Assembly (NCBI GenBank): GCA_038030265.1
Contig: CM075939.1
Location: 46,667,253 to 46,731,252, forward strand
Length of the DNA: 64,000 nt
From: Corythucha ciliata
Lineage: Eukaryota; Arthropoda; Insecta; Hemiptera; Tingidae
Reading direction: 5' to 3'
Part shown: piece by piece, positions 34,048 to 45,200 of the stretch
How the letters are laid out: every line of letters starts with the position of its first letter
How positions within the stretch are numbered: position 1 is the first letter of the stretch
Translations under genes and position numbers: made by a program
The notes under the pieces: generated by a model
The model's database searches: none
The model's input: the letters and a program-made list of their open reading frames with translations, nothing else
Told to the model about the DNA's origin: nothing

Positions 34048-34170
34048 AATGTAATAAGTGATGCAAATGGTGCTGGAAATGGACACAAGCTGATGCAACG
34101 GGCTAATAACCACAGTAGTTGATGCCCCCCCCCCTCCCAAAAAAAAAACAACAACAAAAAACAAGAATCC

Positions 34171-34906
34171 TTCAAGTCCTACCGTCAAAGGCTGGAGAAT
34201 TTCTTTGAACTCCGCAACATTCGCGGAACTTCACCGGCCAATGAAACGCTCAAAGCTCGAATACTAATTAACGCTCTTGGAGCGAAATATTACACTTTTC
34301 TTGCAAGCCTCACGTCACCAGATCCGCCGTCATCGAAGACTTATATGACGAGTTGATAACAACACTTGAGAAACAATTTTGCCCAAAATCCAACGTGCAT
34401 ACGGAACGGCACAAATTCCTATCTCGCTTCCAAAGGAATGGTGAAACTGTTTCTCAGTACTTATCTGGACTAAAAGAATTGGGCGTCTCATGTAACTGGA
34501 CATGTCATAACGATAGCTGCAACAGAACCATTCAAAGCATTCTGTAAGCTCAGTTCATCCGAGGTCTTCGAGATTCCAACATTCGAGAGCAAATTCTCCA
34601 ATAGGAAGACACACTAGACCTCGAAAAATCGGTAGAAATAGCTCTAGCGATGGAAGCTGCGAAACGGCAGAATTATTTGTATACATCTCCAGACAGTGAA
34701 GTCCACGAAGTTAAAAAAATACAAAATCAAACACATTTTGTTTCCAAGTCTTCACAATCGGACAAAAAACGTGATATGCTCGCCCTCCTGGGGCTTCAAA
34801 ACGTATGCTTGTCTTGTGGACGAGACAGCCACCGAGCAAGGAATTGCAAGTCTAAAAGAAATCTCCGGCACTTACGGCACGAAGTTAATCAAACGAACTT
34901 GAACAC
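34171..34906 (+). pseudogene. Ty3/Gypsy gag remainder with zinc knuckle
   Basis: Gag resumes with a frame containing SYRQRLENFFELRNI and, after frame disruptions, LEKQFCPKSNVHTERHKFL, FQRNGETVSQYLSGLKEL and FIRGLRDSNIREQIL, all typical of Gypsy capsid. CLSCGRDSHRARNC (34,810-34,851) is a CX2CX4HX4C nucleocapsid knuckle. Stops or frameshifts occur near 34,350, 34,545 and 34,603. Right after the knuckle, near 34,900, the sequence jumps to the region just before integrase, so protease, reverse transcriptase and RNase H are missing. Confidence 0.8.
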
Positions 34907-34908
34907 TA

Positions 34909-35700
34909 TTGCAAACACACTGCCCCATTACTCCAGAATTGATTAGACAAGAAACCGACAAAGACCCCGAGCTTTCGACTCTTAAAAGTAAGCTAATTTC
35001 CGGAAGAGTTCGAGACGCTGAATATTCGATGCACTCGGGCGTAATAATGCGTGGCGTTCGTGTCTATGTGCCAGTCACTTTGCGTCCGACTATATTAAAA
35101 GAATTACATTCGTCTCGTGTTGGCATAGTCAAAATGAAGGCTATTGCACGGAGCATTTGCTATTGGCCTGGAATTGACAAAAATATAGAATCCATAGCAA
35201 AAATTTGCCAAAGCTGCGCGGAAGTAAAGAATAATCCTACCAAGGCTCCTCCGCACAGCTGGGAGGAACCGTCAGAGAACTGGCAACGCATTCACGTGGA
35301 TTATGCTGGCCCCTTCAAAGAACATTATTTTTTGATTGTTGTCGACGCGCGATCACAATGGCTAGAAATAAATATGTTTCCAAAGGCGCCCACATCAAAA
35401 TCAACAATCAAATGCCTGGACCAAACATTCGCGCGAAATGGCCTGCCAATGACAATCGTTTCGGACAATGCTAGCATTTTCAAATCTGACGAATTCTTCA
35501 GCTACTGTCGACCAAATGGCATTGAACAGAGATTTTGCGCTCCAAATCATCCAGCAACTAATGGCTTAGCGGAACGTTCTGTACAAAATTTCAAACAAAA
35601 ACTGAAGGCAATGAGTAATGACAGTGGAAGTTTACTAGAAAAACTTAATGCTTTTCTTTTCAAGTACAGAAGTACGCCTCTGCGGAACGGGAAAAGTCCA
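34909..35700 (+). pseudogene. Ty3/Gypsy integrase, interrupted by a MITE
   Basis: The open frame contains the zinc-binding N-terminal region (LKELHSSRVG, YWPGIDKNIE, CQSC; one of the expected histidines is not where relatives have it) and the catalytic core (HVDYAGPF, VSDNASIF, NGLAERSVQNF), giving the D, D and E residues. It ends with KYRSTPLRNGKSP, where relatives continue into the C-terminal domain. The MITE at 35,701-35,831 cuts it there. Downstream of the MITE the frame continues as GEIFMNRSI before a stop. Integrase is intact enough to suggest moderate age only. Confidence 0.85.
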
Positions 35701-35831
35701 GGGGCCGTAGTCAGAGTTGTCGGGAAAAACTCACGTGAGATGGTTGCTATGGCGGGATAGTATTATTTCTGATGTAACGTCCTTGGATACCGCTTGCGAG
35801 ATTTTTTCCCGACAACTCTAACTAAGGCCCC
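35701..35831. mobile_element. 131-bp MITE inserted in integrase
   Basis: The left end GGGGCCGTAGTCAGAGTTGT and the inverted right end GGGGCCTTAGTTAGAGTTGT match over about 29 bases with two differences, continuing CGGGAAAAA on both sides. The flanks gtcca and aggtg join to restore the integrase reading frame, implying a very short duplication (a, ca or cca; the repeated bases are ambiguous). No coding capacity. Confidence 0.8.
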
Positions 35832-36410
35832 AGGTGAAATATTCATGAACCGATCCATAGAATAATTACTGTACTAACGTACAGAAGGGGCACTCTTAAT
35901 AAATGTTGGGGGTATGTGACGCCAAGTGGATAGGTTTCTTCTCGCGGGGGACTGTTATCATTGTGTCAGGCTATGTTAGGACACCCCTCCCTTCTATGAT
36001 TAAACTCCCCTTTCACCAAGCCTCGTTATAATTTCGGGTTTTTCTTTTTTTTTTGTATTTTAAATTCCCAGCATTTTGGCCTCTGTGCATAGTAACCTTG
36101 AATACTCGATTTACGTAGCCACAAAATTGACGAAATGGCAAGAAAAAGCGAGGAAATAGTCGAGAAACAAAAAAAATCTCGTGAAAAGTCTCCAAGTACT
36201 TTTTGAAAATAAATGGTGGGCGTCTATTTAAAACAGCAGCAAACAAAAAAAAAAGTGTTTTTACTAACAATGCTGCCACCATATGAAAAGGTTATAAATT
36301 ATTTATTAAAAATAAAAAGGGTAACAAAGGGGTCCAAACATAACCGGCAGAGAGCCACCAAGCAAACCCAAGCCAACCCATGCCGCAAAGAAACTCCTAA
36401 GCTCATTGTC
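35832..36410. other. 3' remnant of the Gypsy element, then non-coding DNA
   Basis: The first 40 bases continue the integrase frame. Beyond them are stops and sequence such as 'ggacacccctcccttct' with no assignable LTR. The A/T-rich interval up to 36,410 shows no gene. Confidence 0.45.
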
Positions 36411-36412
36411 CT

Positions 36413-38701
36413 CTAGATCTGAAGGGCCGCCCCGTCTGCAACGCCTAGGAGATCATCAGCATTGCGCCATCTCTTCCTCGACGAATGGATGCAGAGGCTT
36501 GAGGCACGAAGGATTGCAAAGGTCAGCCTAGTGCGAACCCAAGCTCTCACTACGTGCTGAGGCTTTGCCCATTTGTCCGCAAGTCGCTCAGCTAGAACTT
36601 TGACAAACGCCGCCATTTGAGGGGCAAAGTGGCCGTCAACTGACGTAACAAGAGAGTGGATGACGCGTGCCTTTCTTCGCAAGCTGCCACATACTTCCGC
36701 TTCTTCTCCTCCTCGGCTGTTTTGAATACAGCGGACACGTTTCGTGAGATGTAAGAGGGCGCATCAGTGTCTGTGGCACGGATATCAAACAATGCCTCCC
36801 TCTGTACTTCCCACACACCTCGACGCGCCAGGTCCCCTCGAAGGCCAGGATGTGTGTCGGAAGGTTCCAAAATAATAGGTTCTTTTAAGCAGTTCCCCCA
36901 GGCAGTCTCCATGAGTTGGCCCAACACATCTCGCACTTCATTGTGCCGTCGGGTCATGAGCCCACCAGTTTTACAGCTCATTGCGTGTTCGATGGAGAAT
37001 GTACCTCCACAACCATCACAATTGGAAGGGGTACCTGTCGGAGGGCGCATGTATCGTAACGCGAGGGCATCTCTGAATTGCGTTGGTGACAAGTCAAAAT
37101 GTTGCCTTTTTATCGGTAAACCGAGAGCCACCCCGTCGACTTGCTTCCAGAGAGCTTCTGGATAGAGTTCCACTGCCCTCCTGCGATTTTCAGGAAAGTC
37201 CATGAGTATTGCTTGAAGAAGCGTCTCCTCCTCTCCTTCTTTTCTCTGAACTGCGGCTTTCTTCTCTGCACCCAATGTTGCAAGATGGTGCCCGATGACG
37301 AAATTGGAGTCATCCAACTGGATTGCATCAGCCAACACTGAAGTTCCCGTTCGTGATGTCTGAAAGAATGGCTGGGCTGTAGATACCGGATCTGTCAAGG
37401 CTAATCCTCCCTTCTTGACAGGTAGCGAAAACAAATCACATTCTTCTGGTGTCGCTTGCCCCTTGAACACTGCTGGTATGAAAGAAGACCTAATGGCTCT
37501 TTTCAGGTTTACATAGGTGTTATCGTTGCCTTGGACCACTCGTTGAACAAATTGCCACCGGAATTGCACGGACTTCACAAATGCGGCGTAAGCAGCCTGT
37601 GGTTGTGATTTACCTGCTTGGGACAACTTTTCCACCAACTTGATCCAGCTTACAACTTTGGAATCTAGAAAGCTCTGTTTCATCCCTTCTTCTCCAACAT
37701 AGCCCCAAGAAATCGCTGACCAGTCACAATCTTTATACCAGAGCCTGAAAAAACAGATTTCGCATTCTCCACACAATCAGGATGTACAACAAGGTATGAC
37801 TTCTGACCTTGAGGGAAGTACCCATTATCTGGCCCCAGCTGTTGAAGCTTATCCCACCAAGTCTTCAGATCAGCAATTTGGCCTTGGGCTGAACTGTCGT
37901 CCGCGTACCAACATTGGATCACTCTTGAGTCTTCTAATTGGTTGATCAATGGTAAAGTGGATAAGCCATAGAGCAGCATGGCAAGAGGGTCCCCTTGAGT
38001 CACCCCTTCCTTACTGTGTACCTTTTCTTCACTTCCCCGGAATACCAGTTCAGCATGTCCACGATATGTGTTGTATAGGAACTGGGCGCATCTTGGCCAG
38101 AGAACTCTTTCATGCCACAAAGCCGCAGCATTCATCACGTTGAAAGCGTTCTTTGCATTCACTAGAAGGAGACCCCAATTGGAATCAGGAGAGGAGTTTT
38201 CCAAGAACAAAGAGTCCATAGTGTGCACCGCCCCTTCTATACCAGCTGCTAGACCTCCACAGAGTTGTTTTTCCTTGCATGCTGCTGTGACATCCTCACC
38301 AGTTGCTAGAGCCATGACTTTCCCGAGAATCCTCCGCAAGCATTCTCCGACTCCTATGGGCCTTACCCCTGGGTTTTTGTCTATGCTACTAATCGGCCGG
38401 CAACAAGAGCTTGAATCGACTCCCGAGGTACACTTTGATTTGCCAATCGATTGGCCAGGGCTGCTATCGAAGCCCTTAGCCTTTGACTGTGTCGACCAAA
38501 ACGTAGCAAAAAATCAGCCCATTGTTCTGCTGTTGATCCACCTGGGCCTCCTCCTCCATGGAGTTTCCTAGCTACCAATTCCACGTGTTCCTCCGTGATT
38601 TGTATTCCCAGCAACGGAGGGATATCTACACCATCTGAAGCCACTAGTAGTGATGGGTCAGGCATGACTGGGTCCGGATGTTTTTCTTTGAGTTCAACCA
38701 T
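36413..38701 (-). pseudogene. unusual reverse-transcriptase element, three frameshifts
   Basis: On the minus strand the reading is: residues at 38,701-38,381 (GGGGPGGSTAEQWADFLLRF, fingers region), a frameshift near 38,375, then RT at 38,360-37,690 (LVNAKNAFNVMN, EGVTQGDPLAMLLYG, catalytic WYADD at about 37,900), a frameshift near 37,690, and a long C-terminal part to 36,592 with RPPTGTPSNCDGCGG, EHAMSC and RRHNEVRD (a CX2C...HX3C finger at about 36,976-37,022), then RRGVWEVQREALFDIRATDT. A third frameshift near 36,650 leads to a last segment ending at 36,413. Proteins of this layout occur in cnidarian and other animal genomes as transposon RTs. I cannot assign the clade; it lacks an RNase H or apurinic endonuclease. 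The gene is dead. Confidence 0.75.
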
Positions 38702-38766
38702 ATGATCACTTTCTCTGTTTACTTATTTTGAATAATATGTTACGTTGGTACGAGTCTAAAGCCCTG

Positions 38767-38903
38767 GGGGCTTATTCTCTAACTCCGAAGCAATAGCTTT
38801 TTCGAAGTCATATGTTTATTTCATTGATTTTCTTCAAACAAATGAATGAAATAAACACATGGCTGGCGAAAAAAATATTGCTTGTTGTTAGAGAATAGGC
38901 CCC
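38767..38903. mobile_element. 137-bp MITE inside a terminal repeat
   Basis: The ends GGGGCTTATTCTCTAAC and, inverted on the right, GGGGCCTATTCTCTAAC pair, and the match continues through 'gcaata' to 'tttttcg'. CTG occurs on both sides (38,764-38,766 and 38,904-38,906) and its removal restores the left terminal repeat of the surrounding element. Confidence 0.75.
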
Positions 38904-39449
38904 CTGTACACACGGAGACTTTTCTGTCCTGTCTTCTACTGTAGCTGGTGTTCAAAGTAGTTAGAAACATTAAAAGTGAAGTTTTAGGTTTGTTTGGTTG
39001 AATGCTAGTTCAAGAAATTGATTATTTCTTTTTTATTATCCCCATTTTGAAGCCCACGGAGGGGCTTAGTATGAAATTATTCGCACATATTTGAAGCATT
39101 TTTATTACCCCCTCTCTTAAATCCCTCTACTGAAGTGAAACAAAAACCAAAATGCTTCGTTTGAACCAAGTTTGAACACTGAAATATATTGCCATATGGG
39201 CAGACAAGTACTTGAGCAAGAAATGTCCGACTTTTTCCCAGATTTGTTTCAAGATCTTTTTTTCAGGCAATATTCTACCTTCTAGGGGTTTGGGGAACTG
39301 AACAGATGATACCTCGACCCCCGTCCTGTCACCCCTTGTCTTCTTTTCTCTTCTTAATTATTCGGCATTTATTAAATTACCTATTTAATTAAAATGTGGC
39401 CATTAATGTGCGTGGGGGACAGGAGATTTTTTAAAAGGGTCAAACATTA

Positions 39450-39895
39450 AAAAAAGCGTCGTGTGCCTCCTGCACAGAATATTGGGCAAAGAATGGGGGC
39501 CCAGATTGGCAACTGGCGAGGACGACTCTTGAGTCTTGGCTACTATTCAGAATACAGGGCCACCCTCCCTGTCCGGTTTCGGTCCATAGCACTAGCCAGC
39601 ATCCTCAGCTCTGAAAGACCCACCTCCACGTGGTGCCTCTCGGGTGCGACTGGCTGGCCACCAGTCGCGGCTAGCGGGTCGAGCTGAGTGATGGGACCAA
39701 CTCTGCTGGGGAGTCCGGGCCAAAGATGGGTTACAGGCCAGGTAAGGGCCGGCAACGGCCTAGGTACTGGCCACATCTTAAAGAGGTCCGCAGCAGTGTA
39801 AAGAGCTGTATTTGCTGTCATGATAGGCAGAGCCTGCGCCATCTGATGGCCACAAGGTTGAGGGTCTGGCCTTCTGGACCCTCAACTTGATCAGT
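39450..39895. other. GC-rich island of unknown origin within the DNA element
   Basis: Base composition rises sharply here relative to AT-rich flanks. A perfect hairpin (GTTGAGGGTC / GACCCTCAAC) lies at about 39,852-39,882. It resembles LINE or SINE leader sequence in composition, but no tail or duplication could be found. No protein domain is recognised in either strand. Confidence 0.4.
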
Positions 39896-41050
39896 CATTG
39901 AAAGAGTCTTAATTGTTCAGTAATTAAGCATATTGAATTTGACTCAATAAACTCTACATGCAAAGAAGCTGATGTTCCAGTTCCGTCAAGTAGAATTTTA
40001 TTATGTTCTGAGGAAAGAGCACGAAGAGCTCGAACTCGTGACTTGAGGACTGAATCTCTCCTTCATGCCCTCCAAGACTCCTTTGATAAATGGTGCGAAT
40101 ATTGTGATTCAAAGAAATCTTCAACATTCTCAGTCTGCGGATCCGGTCGATTCTTCATCCGCTGAGTAACGCGAGGCTCCTTGGTTTCAATTGACTGTGA
40201 GTTCAACAATACCTTGTTTCTTCAAGCATTGTTTTGAACTCTCGATTTGAGTTTCTTTTGACGGATTCATGAAAAATAATGCTTCCCCGGCTCTTTTCCC
40301 TGTTTGTCACATTCAATTCAAGGCTATGGAATGTACGCTCGTTCTAGCGCGTTATTGTAGCGCCGCTCGAAAACGCTTCCAGAGAACGACCGGCCTAAGG
40401 GAAATGGCTACAAATAAAGTAACGCTTGCTGCGACGATGAAACTCTATAGTCTATACTCCTCCATGATCAGGAGTTGTGCTCGATATTATCCTAGCTCAG
40501 ATGCAAAAGTGCTTAAGAACCCCCCCCCCCCAGCATAAAAATCTCAAAATCCGTCCCTCCGTTACCGTATGTACATTATTCCGACAGAAATTGTTTATTT
40601 TCAAGCCCCAAATGTTACTCCCATTTTTCATGTCCTGTTGTCCTTTGTTCACAGTTCACATTAGGGCTAATGTAGACGCGGTATTTTTAAGCTAGGTTTC
40701 CGTGGTAGGGAGAAAGGAGAGATTTTTCCAAAATTTATCCGTTTTTTCTTGTTTGTTTTCATAGAAACATATGGTTTTTATACTTTTTGACATCACGACA
40801 AACGAACATTCCTAAAAATCTTAAAAATTTCATGACAAGACAGAAAAGTCTCCGTGTGTACAGGGCTTAACGGGGAACTTCCCCCTAAATGATTCTTCCC
40901 GTCCCGCCATGAGTGTCACCCCCCTGGAACCGATCTTTGCGAACAAAACTTCACGTTTTTGTTGGCTTTTGACAAACACAACCCCATGAAAATGGCATTT
41001 TGAATGAAAAATTACACACTAATTAAATACCAAAACCGCTTGAAAAGGCC

Positions 41051-41123
41051 ACGTCAATCGGGATTTGAACCCGCAACCTCTGGAGTTTCTAGTCCAGCAC
41101 GCTGCCAATTACGCCACGGTGAC
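41051..41123 (-). pseudogene. tRNA-like pseudogene
   Basis: On the minus strand GTGGCGTAATTGGCAGCGTG (D arm and A box) and GGTTGCGGGTTCAAATCCCG (T arm, B box) are well kept. The anticodon arm CTGGA/TCCAG encloses eight bases instead of seven, and the acceptor stem no longer pairs in full. The D, anticodon and T arms closely match those of the tRNA-like sequence at 48,033, so both derive from one family. It may be a tRNA-derived repeat rather than a retired gene. Confidence 0.7.
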
Positions 41124-41129
41124 CTACGG

Positions 41130-42295
41130 TACTGCCTATCATTTTTACCGTGAATTACCGGTTTTGCTAATTTTTTGCGGCAAATTAGCAATTTATTTCA
41201 ATTTTAGCCGTAAATTATCATTTTTTTTTTTCAATTTCAGCCGCAATAGTTGCCTACAGAAACAAAGAATTGACGATTTTCGTAATTTCAGCTTCAAACG
41301 ATCGTTATCTATCAATTTTTACCTTGAAAACAGCGATTTTTCTTAAGCTTAATGTCAAACGAGCGGGGTTTTAACCAAGAAATTCAGCATTTTTAGCTGT
41401 AAACGAGAGGATTGTACAATTGTCAGAGACGTGAATTAACCCTTTTTCGCAATGCCAGCTGCGAGGATGCATTGTTCACAATTTTTCCTCTGAATTTGCG
41501 CTTTTCCCCACTCCTAGCCACGAACAAACACGTTTTCGCAATTTTTAGCTACGAATATTAGCGCTTTTTCTAAACATTTTATCCGCGTTCTTGTCCAACG
41601 GGTACCATCAATAAGTTTCCTTTTCACGTTCTCAATTTTATCTCAAAATTATCCATTTTTGCCGCTTTTTTTCAGTTTTGATCAGCAAATTAGCGCTTTC
41701 TCTCAATTTTAACCGCGAATTAGAGCATTTGGGCAATGTCAACAGGAAGGCCTTGTTCCTATATTCACCACTTCGCTCAGCGATTGATAAGGTTACAAAT
41801 GATAAATGTGAGGGAAGGCTGAATCACGATGGAAACCGTTACTCGTCTGGGACTCGTCTGTTGAAATCATGAACTTTTCCGAATTCAACGTTTTTCTCAA
41901 TTTTAGCCTCCAATTATCAATTTTCCCTAATTTAAGTCGCAAATTAGCGCTTTCTCTCAATTTCAGCCTCAAAGTTGCCTCCAGGATTGACGTTTTGTCA
42001 ATTCCAGCTTCGAACGACGGCTTTTTCGCAGTTTCTCTCAGTTTTAGCCGCAATTCAGTACTTTTTCTCCACTTCATGGGTGAATTGGCACTTCTTCTTT
42101 ATTCAGTAGTTTAAAATAACCACTTTGTCTCAATTTTAGTCGTGAATTTTCACTTTTGGCCCATTTTTGACACGAACGAACGCTATATTTTGCAATTTTT
42201 GTCACGCAGTAATAATTAGCGTTTAGTCTACATGCTTTTATCCGCGGACTTTCCCAGCTGAATTCCAAGTCTCCTTTTCACCATCTTATACATCC
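41130..42295 (-). repeat. degenerate ~30-bp array, class 1, reverse
   Basis: Units approximate CTCAATTTTAGCCGCAAATT then AGCGCTTTT, for example at 41,690-41,725, 41,890-41,970 and 42,030-42,070. Sequence unrelated to the repeat interrupts at about 41,755-41,870. Frames on both strands (41,793-42,114) are repeat translations rich in Lys/Leu or Phe/Ser. Confidence 0.8.
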
Positions 42296-42299
42296 ATAC

Positions 42300-45200
42300 G
42301 CCCATGAAACCTGTGGAATCAAATATTTCTCTTCTTTAAGTTTTTCTGGGGTCCCATGAGGACCGGGGCGAAACCAACGACTTTACGAAACGTTGACTTT
42401 TGCCTATACTTGAACAGAAATAGCTGGACGATATATTTGGCGAAAATGAACACAATTTGGAATTGGACGATACAGCGTCTCATCGTGGCGGTGATGGGGG
42501 AGGGGGCACATTTACAGGTTTCTCAGAATAATGAAGGGATGATGGTCATAACGTGGAAGGAGAGGGGTCAATGGTGTATTGTGACTCGTGGTTGTTGACT
42601 TGCATTTATCTTATTGTCGATTTATAATTCATTAAGTACAATCTGGGATCGCACAAACTGGAACGATTTATCCATTTGTCTTAAAAACATTTTCCTTCCG
42701 ACTCATGTAGCTAGGGCACGACACACGTTTTCGTATTACCCGCTCACTCTCTCTCTCTCTTTCTCATCTTACCGAACGGATAGTCATTAAGGAAATAGTA
42801 AACGTGGCTTAGACTCAAGGGGAAGGTGAGGTCGAATCACTGTGCCCCCCCCCCCACACTCACTCTTACTTCCTCTTTCGTCCCCGGTGACTTAACGAGC
42901 GAGAGAAACAGTTTCAGAGAGTTTAAACTGCAAGTTTAACGAAGGCTTTTGTGGCCCCTCACTAATTGGTAAAAGGATTTTCAGTTAACCTTCTCTCTTC
43001 AACGCTTTAAAGGAAGAGGAGAAAGAGGAGAGGGTTTGCTGGAGCACGAAGATCCGTTTCGGTCAAATGAGTTCATATAGAAGAATTGCATAAACGGGCG
43101 TCGGTGGATGGGATAGCGGGGGTTCACCTTTTGTTGTTTGTTTTTGGCAAACGGAATATCGGAATAGTCAACGATGAAGGGGGAAAAAAGCAATCACATT
43201 ATGGAGGCGTCTAAAGGTCAAAAGTATCAGCCTAAAAAGATCGACGACATGAGCCACTTAGCATTTTAGATAGGTTCGATCATAAAGGCTTTCGACCTTT
43301 TACGGAGAAAGGGCCTGAATAATAAAAAAAAAAGTTCTGTGCGTCCAATTTAGGGGAAAAACGGGTTTAAAGGTGTTCTGGTTCAATTGTACAAGATAAA
43401 AAAAAAAAAAAATTGAAATTTAAACAAACTCGCGTAAATCGTTTTCTTCTATCACGATTTTCTCATCTTCTTAAGTTCCGTCCTCTCCCCCTTCACCGTC
43501 AGGATATAATACCCGGCGAGAAGCGTCATTATTCGTAAGAAAATTGCTCTCCGAGGTAAGTGCTCCCGATGGTTCTTCCCCTTAAAAGAGAACAGTACAC
43601 CCAACCCCGGGCATCATCTCTTAACAACATCCCTTTTTCAGTTGATCTAAATGGCATCGAATCATCCTCGCACTTTCTCCCTTTTAAGGCGAATTGCCTC
43701 ATCTGCCGAAGGGATGTTTTACGACTGGCAAGCGTGTGGGACTGCTGGAAGTGACGGTGCGGGGAAAATGAATAAAGGGCCCCCCCCCTCACCGTCATAA
43801 CCATCACCACCGCGGGGTTTCTAAATGTAGAGAGTGAGAGAGAGACCTTCGTTATCTGGGGACGGCCTGAAATGCGTGACGTCTTTTTGGTTGAGGGGTT
43901 GCTGGGTTCGAGGGGATTTTGAGATTAAGTAAACGGGGGGGGGGGGCGAATGATAATTCTTGGTGGCAGTGGCGGGGCTACCATTTGAAAGTTGGTTTTT
44001 ACTGCGTTAGCACTCTACGGTTTTGGGTTGGAGAGGGTATGAAGAGAAAGAGATGCTTCTGCAAAAGGGACCAACCCTCCCCCTACATTATCTTCTCTGC
44101 TCACAATTTCATTACTTTACCGAGAAAAAAAAAGAAAAAAGAAAGGACGGCAGTGTGTGTGAGAGGGTTGGGTGAGGGGTGTTTCAGTATTAGGTTTTGG
44201 CCTTGCTTCCTTTTGATTAAAATATTAAACCGCTATTGCCTAGGCCTTTATACACGGTGTTTGGCCGAAGCATTTTTCCGTTACGTGCCCCAGAATATAA
44301 ATTTACCCTTCTCTTCAACCATTTATTTTTCACTTATCCCCCCGTCCTTCCCCTACACCACTAATCGAAAGGCTTGAATATTGTATCGATGCTTTTAAAC
44401 CTAATGATCGGGGACGAGTTTCCTAATTTTTTTTTTTCAACGAATCTTCTCTCTATACTTTTAACAAGTAGCAACACCGTGCTGGTTGCCACGACGTGTG
44501 CTTTGACAGGGGTGTACATGGTTGAATCGTCCTCATCATAAATTGAAAAGCCAGAAAATGGAGCAACTGAAATCGGCCGATTGGGGTTTTATTATACCAA
44601 CGTCTCTGTGACCCCCCCCCCCCCACACCCACACATTCACAAGTAACCATTGTAGCTCGCATCAGCGACGCCCGACTGCTTCCCCTCCCCACCTTTTCTT
44701 GGAGGCCTGTGCGCCCTGGGTATTTATACGCTTCAGAATAGAGGAAAATAAGACATCAGATGTCATTATGAATGTTAAAAAAAAAAAAAAAAGTTGGGAA
44801 GCCGTGAAAGTAAACAAAAGAAGCGTTCGGAAGAGGGCAATGGTTGAACAACTTTTTTCAGGGAGGGGGGAGAGGGCAAAAAGTGCCGAGATAACAGCTC
44901 GCGAAAAATTGAGTCTGAAAAGAGAAACAAAGACATGAAGGAGAATGCTATCAAACTAGAAATACTTCCAGGAACAGGAACTCCTTCATTCACTTTTTGT
45001 ACGTCAGTGGCGAGGCGATGGGAGCGGTGGTGGTGGCTGTACCCGTTTTTCCATTCAAGTTTCTGGCATCCTTTTTCAATTTCGCGGAGGGTGGGCGCAA
45101 TGTGTTTGTCTTTTAGACACCGACGGCGACGGTGTGGGTAAAGATGCGGGAAAAAGAGCGGTGGGATGACAATTATTTTTGAAGGAAGTTATAATTTTCC

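Larger units (their letters stand above)
29769..34159 (+). mobile_element. I-group LINE inserted in a Gypsy gag, endonuclease deleted
   Basis: The element spans a GC-rich leader, ORF1 (gag-like with a zinc knuckle), ORF2 (reverse transcriptase, RNase H, terminal zinc motif), a short 3' region and an A-rich tail (34,138-34,159, mixed with C). AACAAGAATCC occurs at 29,758-29,768 and 34,160-34,170, an 11-bp target duplication. The presence of RNase H after the reverse transcriptase places it among the I/R1/LOA-type LINEs. The copy cannot be autonomous: the endonuclease is missing and ORF2 has a stop. The full-length leader implies that a complete or internally deleted RNA was reverse transcribed. 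Confidence 0.85.
38760..40867. mobile_element. ~2.1-kb DNA element with TAA target duplication
   Basis: The right end, read inverted, begins AGCCCTGTACACACGGAGAC and continues TTTTCTGTCTTGTC. The left end has the same sequence but is split after AGCCCTG by a 137-bp MITE, then continues TACACACGGAGACTTTTCTG. TAA lies at 38,757-38,759 and 40,868-40,870. No transposase frame is visible inside; the longest frames (39,463-39,842 on both strands and 40,269-40,538) have no recognisable domain. PIF/Harbinger-type mobilisation is inferred from the TAA only. Confidence 0.7.

Noticed and set aside
43919..44377. A 152-codon frame on the plus strand
   Set aside because: It crosses a G run and a long A-rich tract, has no recognisable domain or good initiation context, and codon use looks random.
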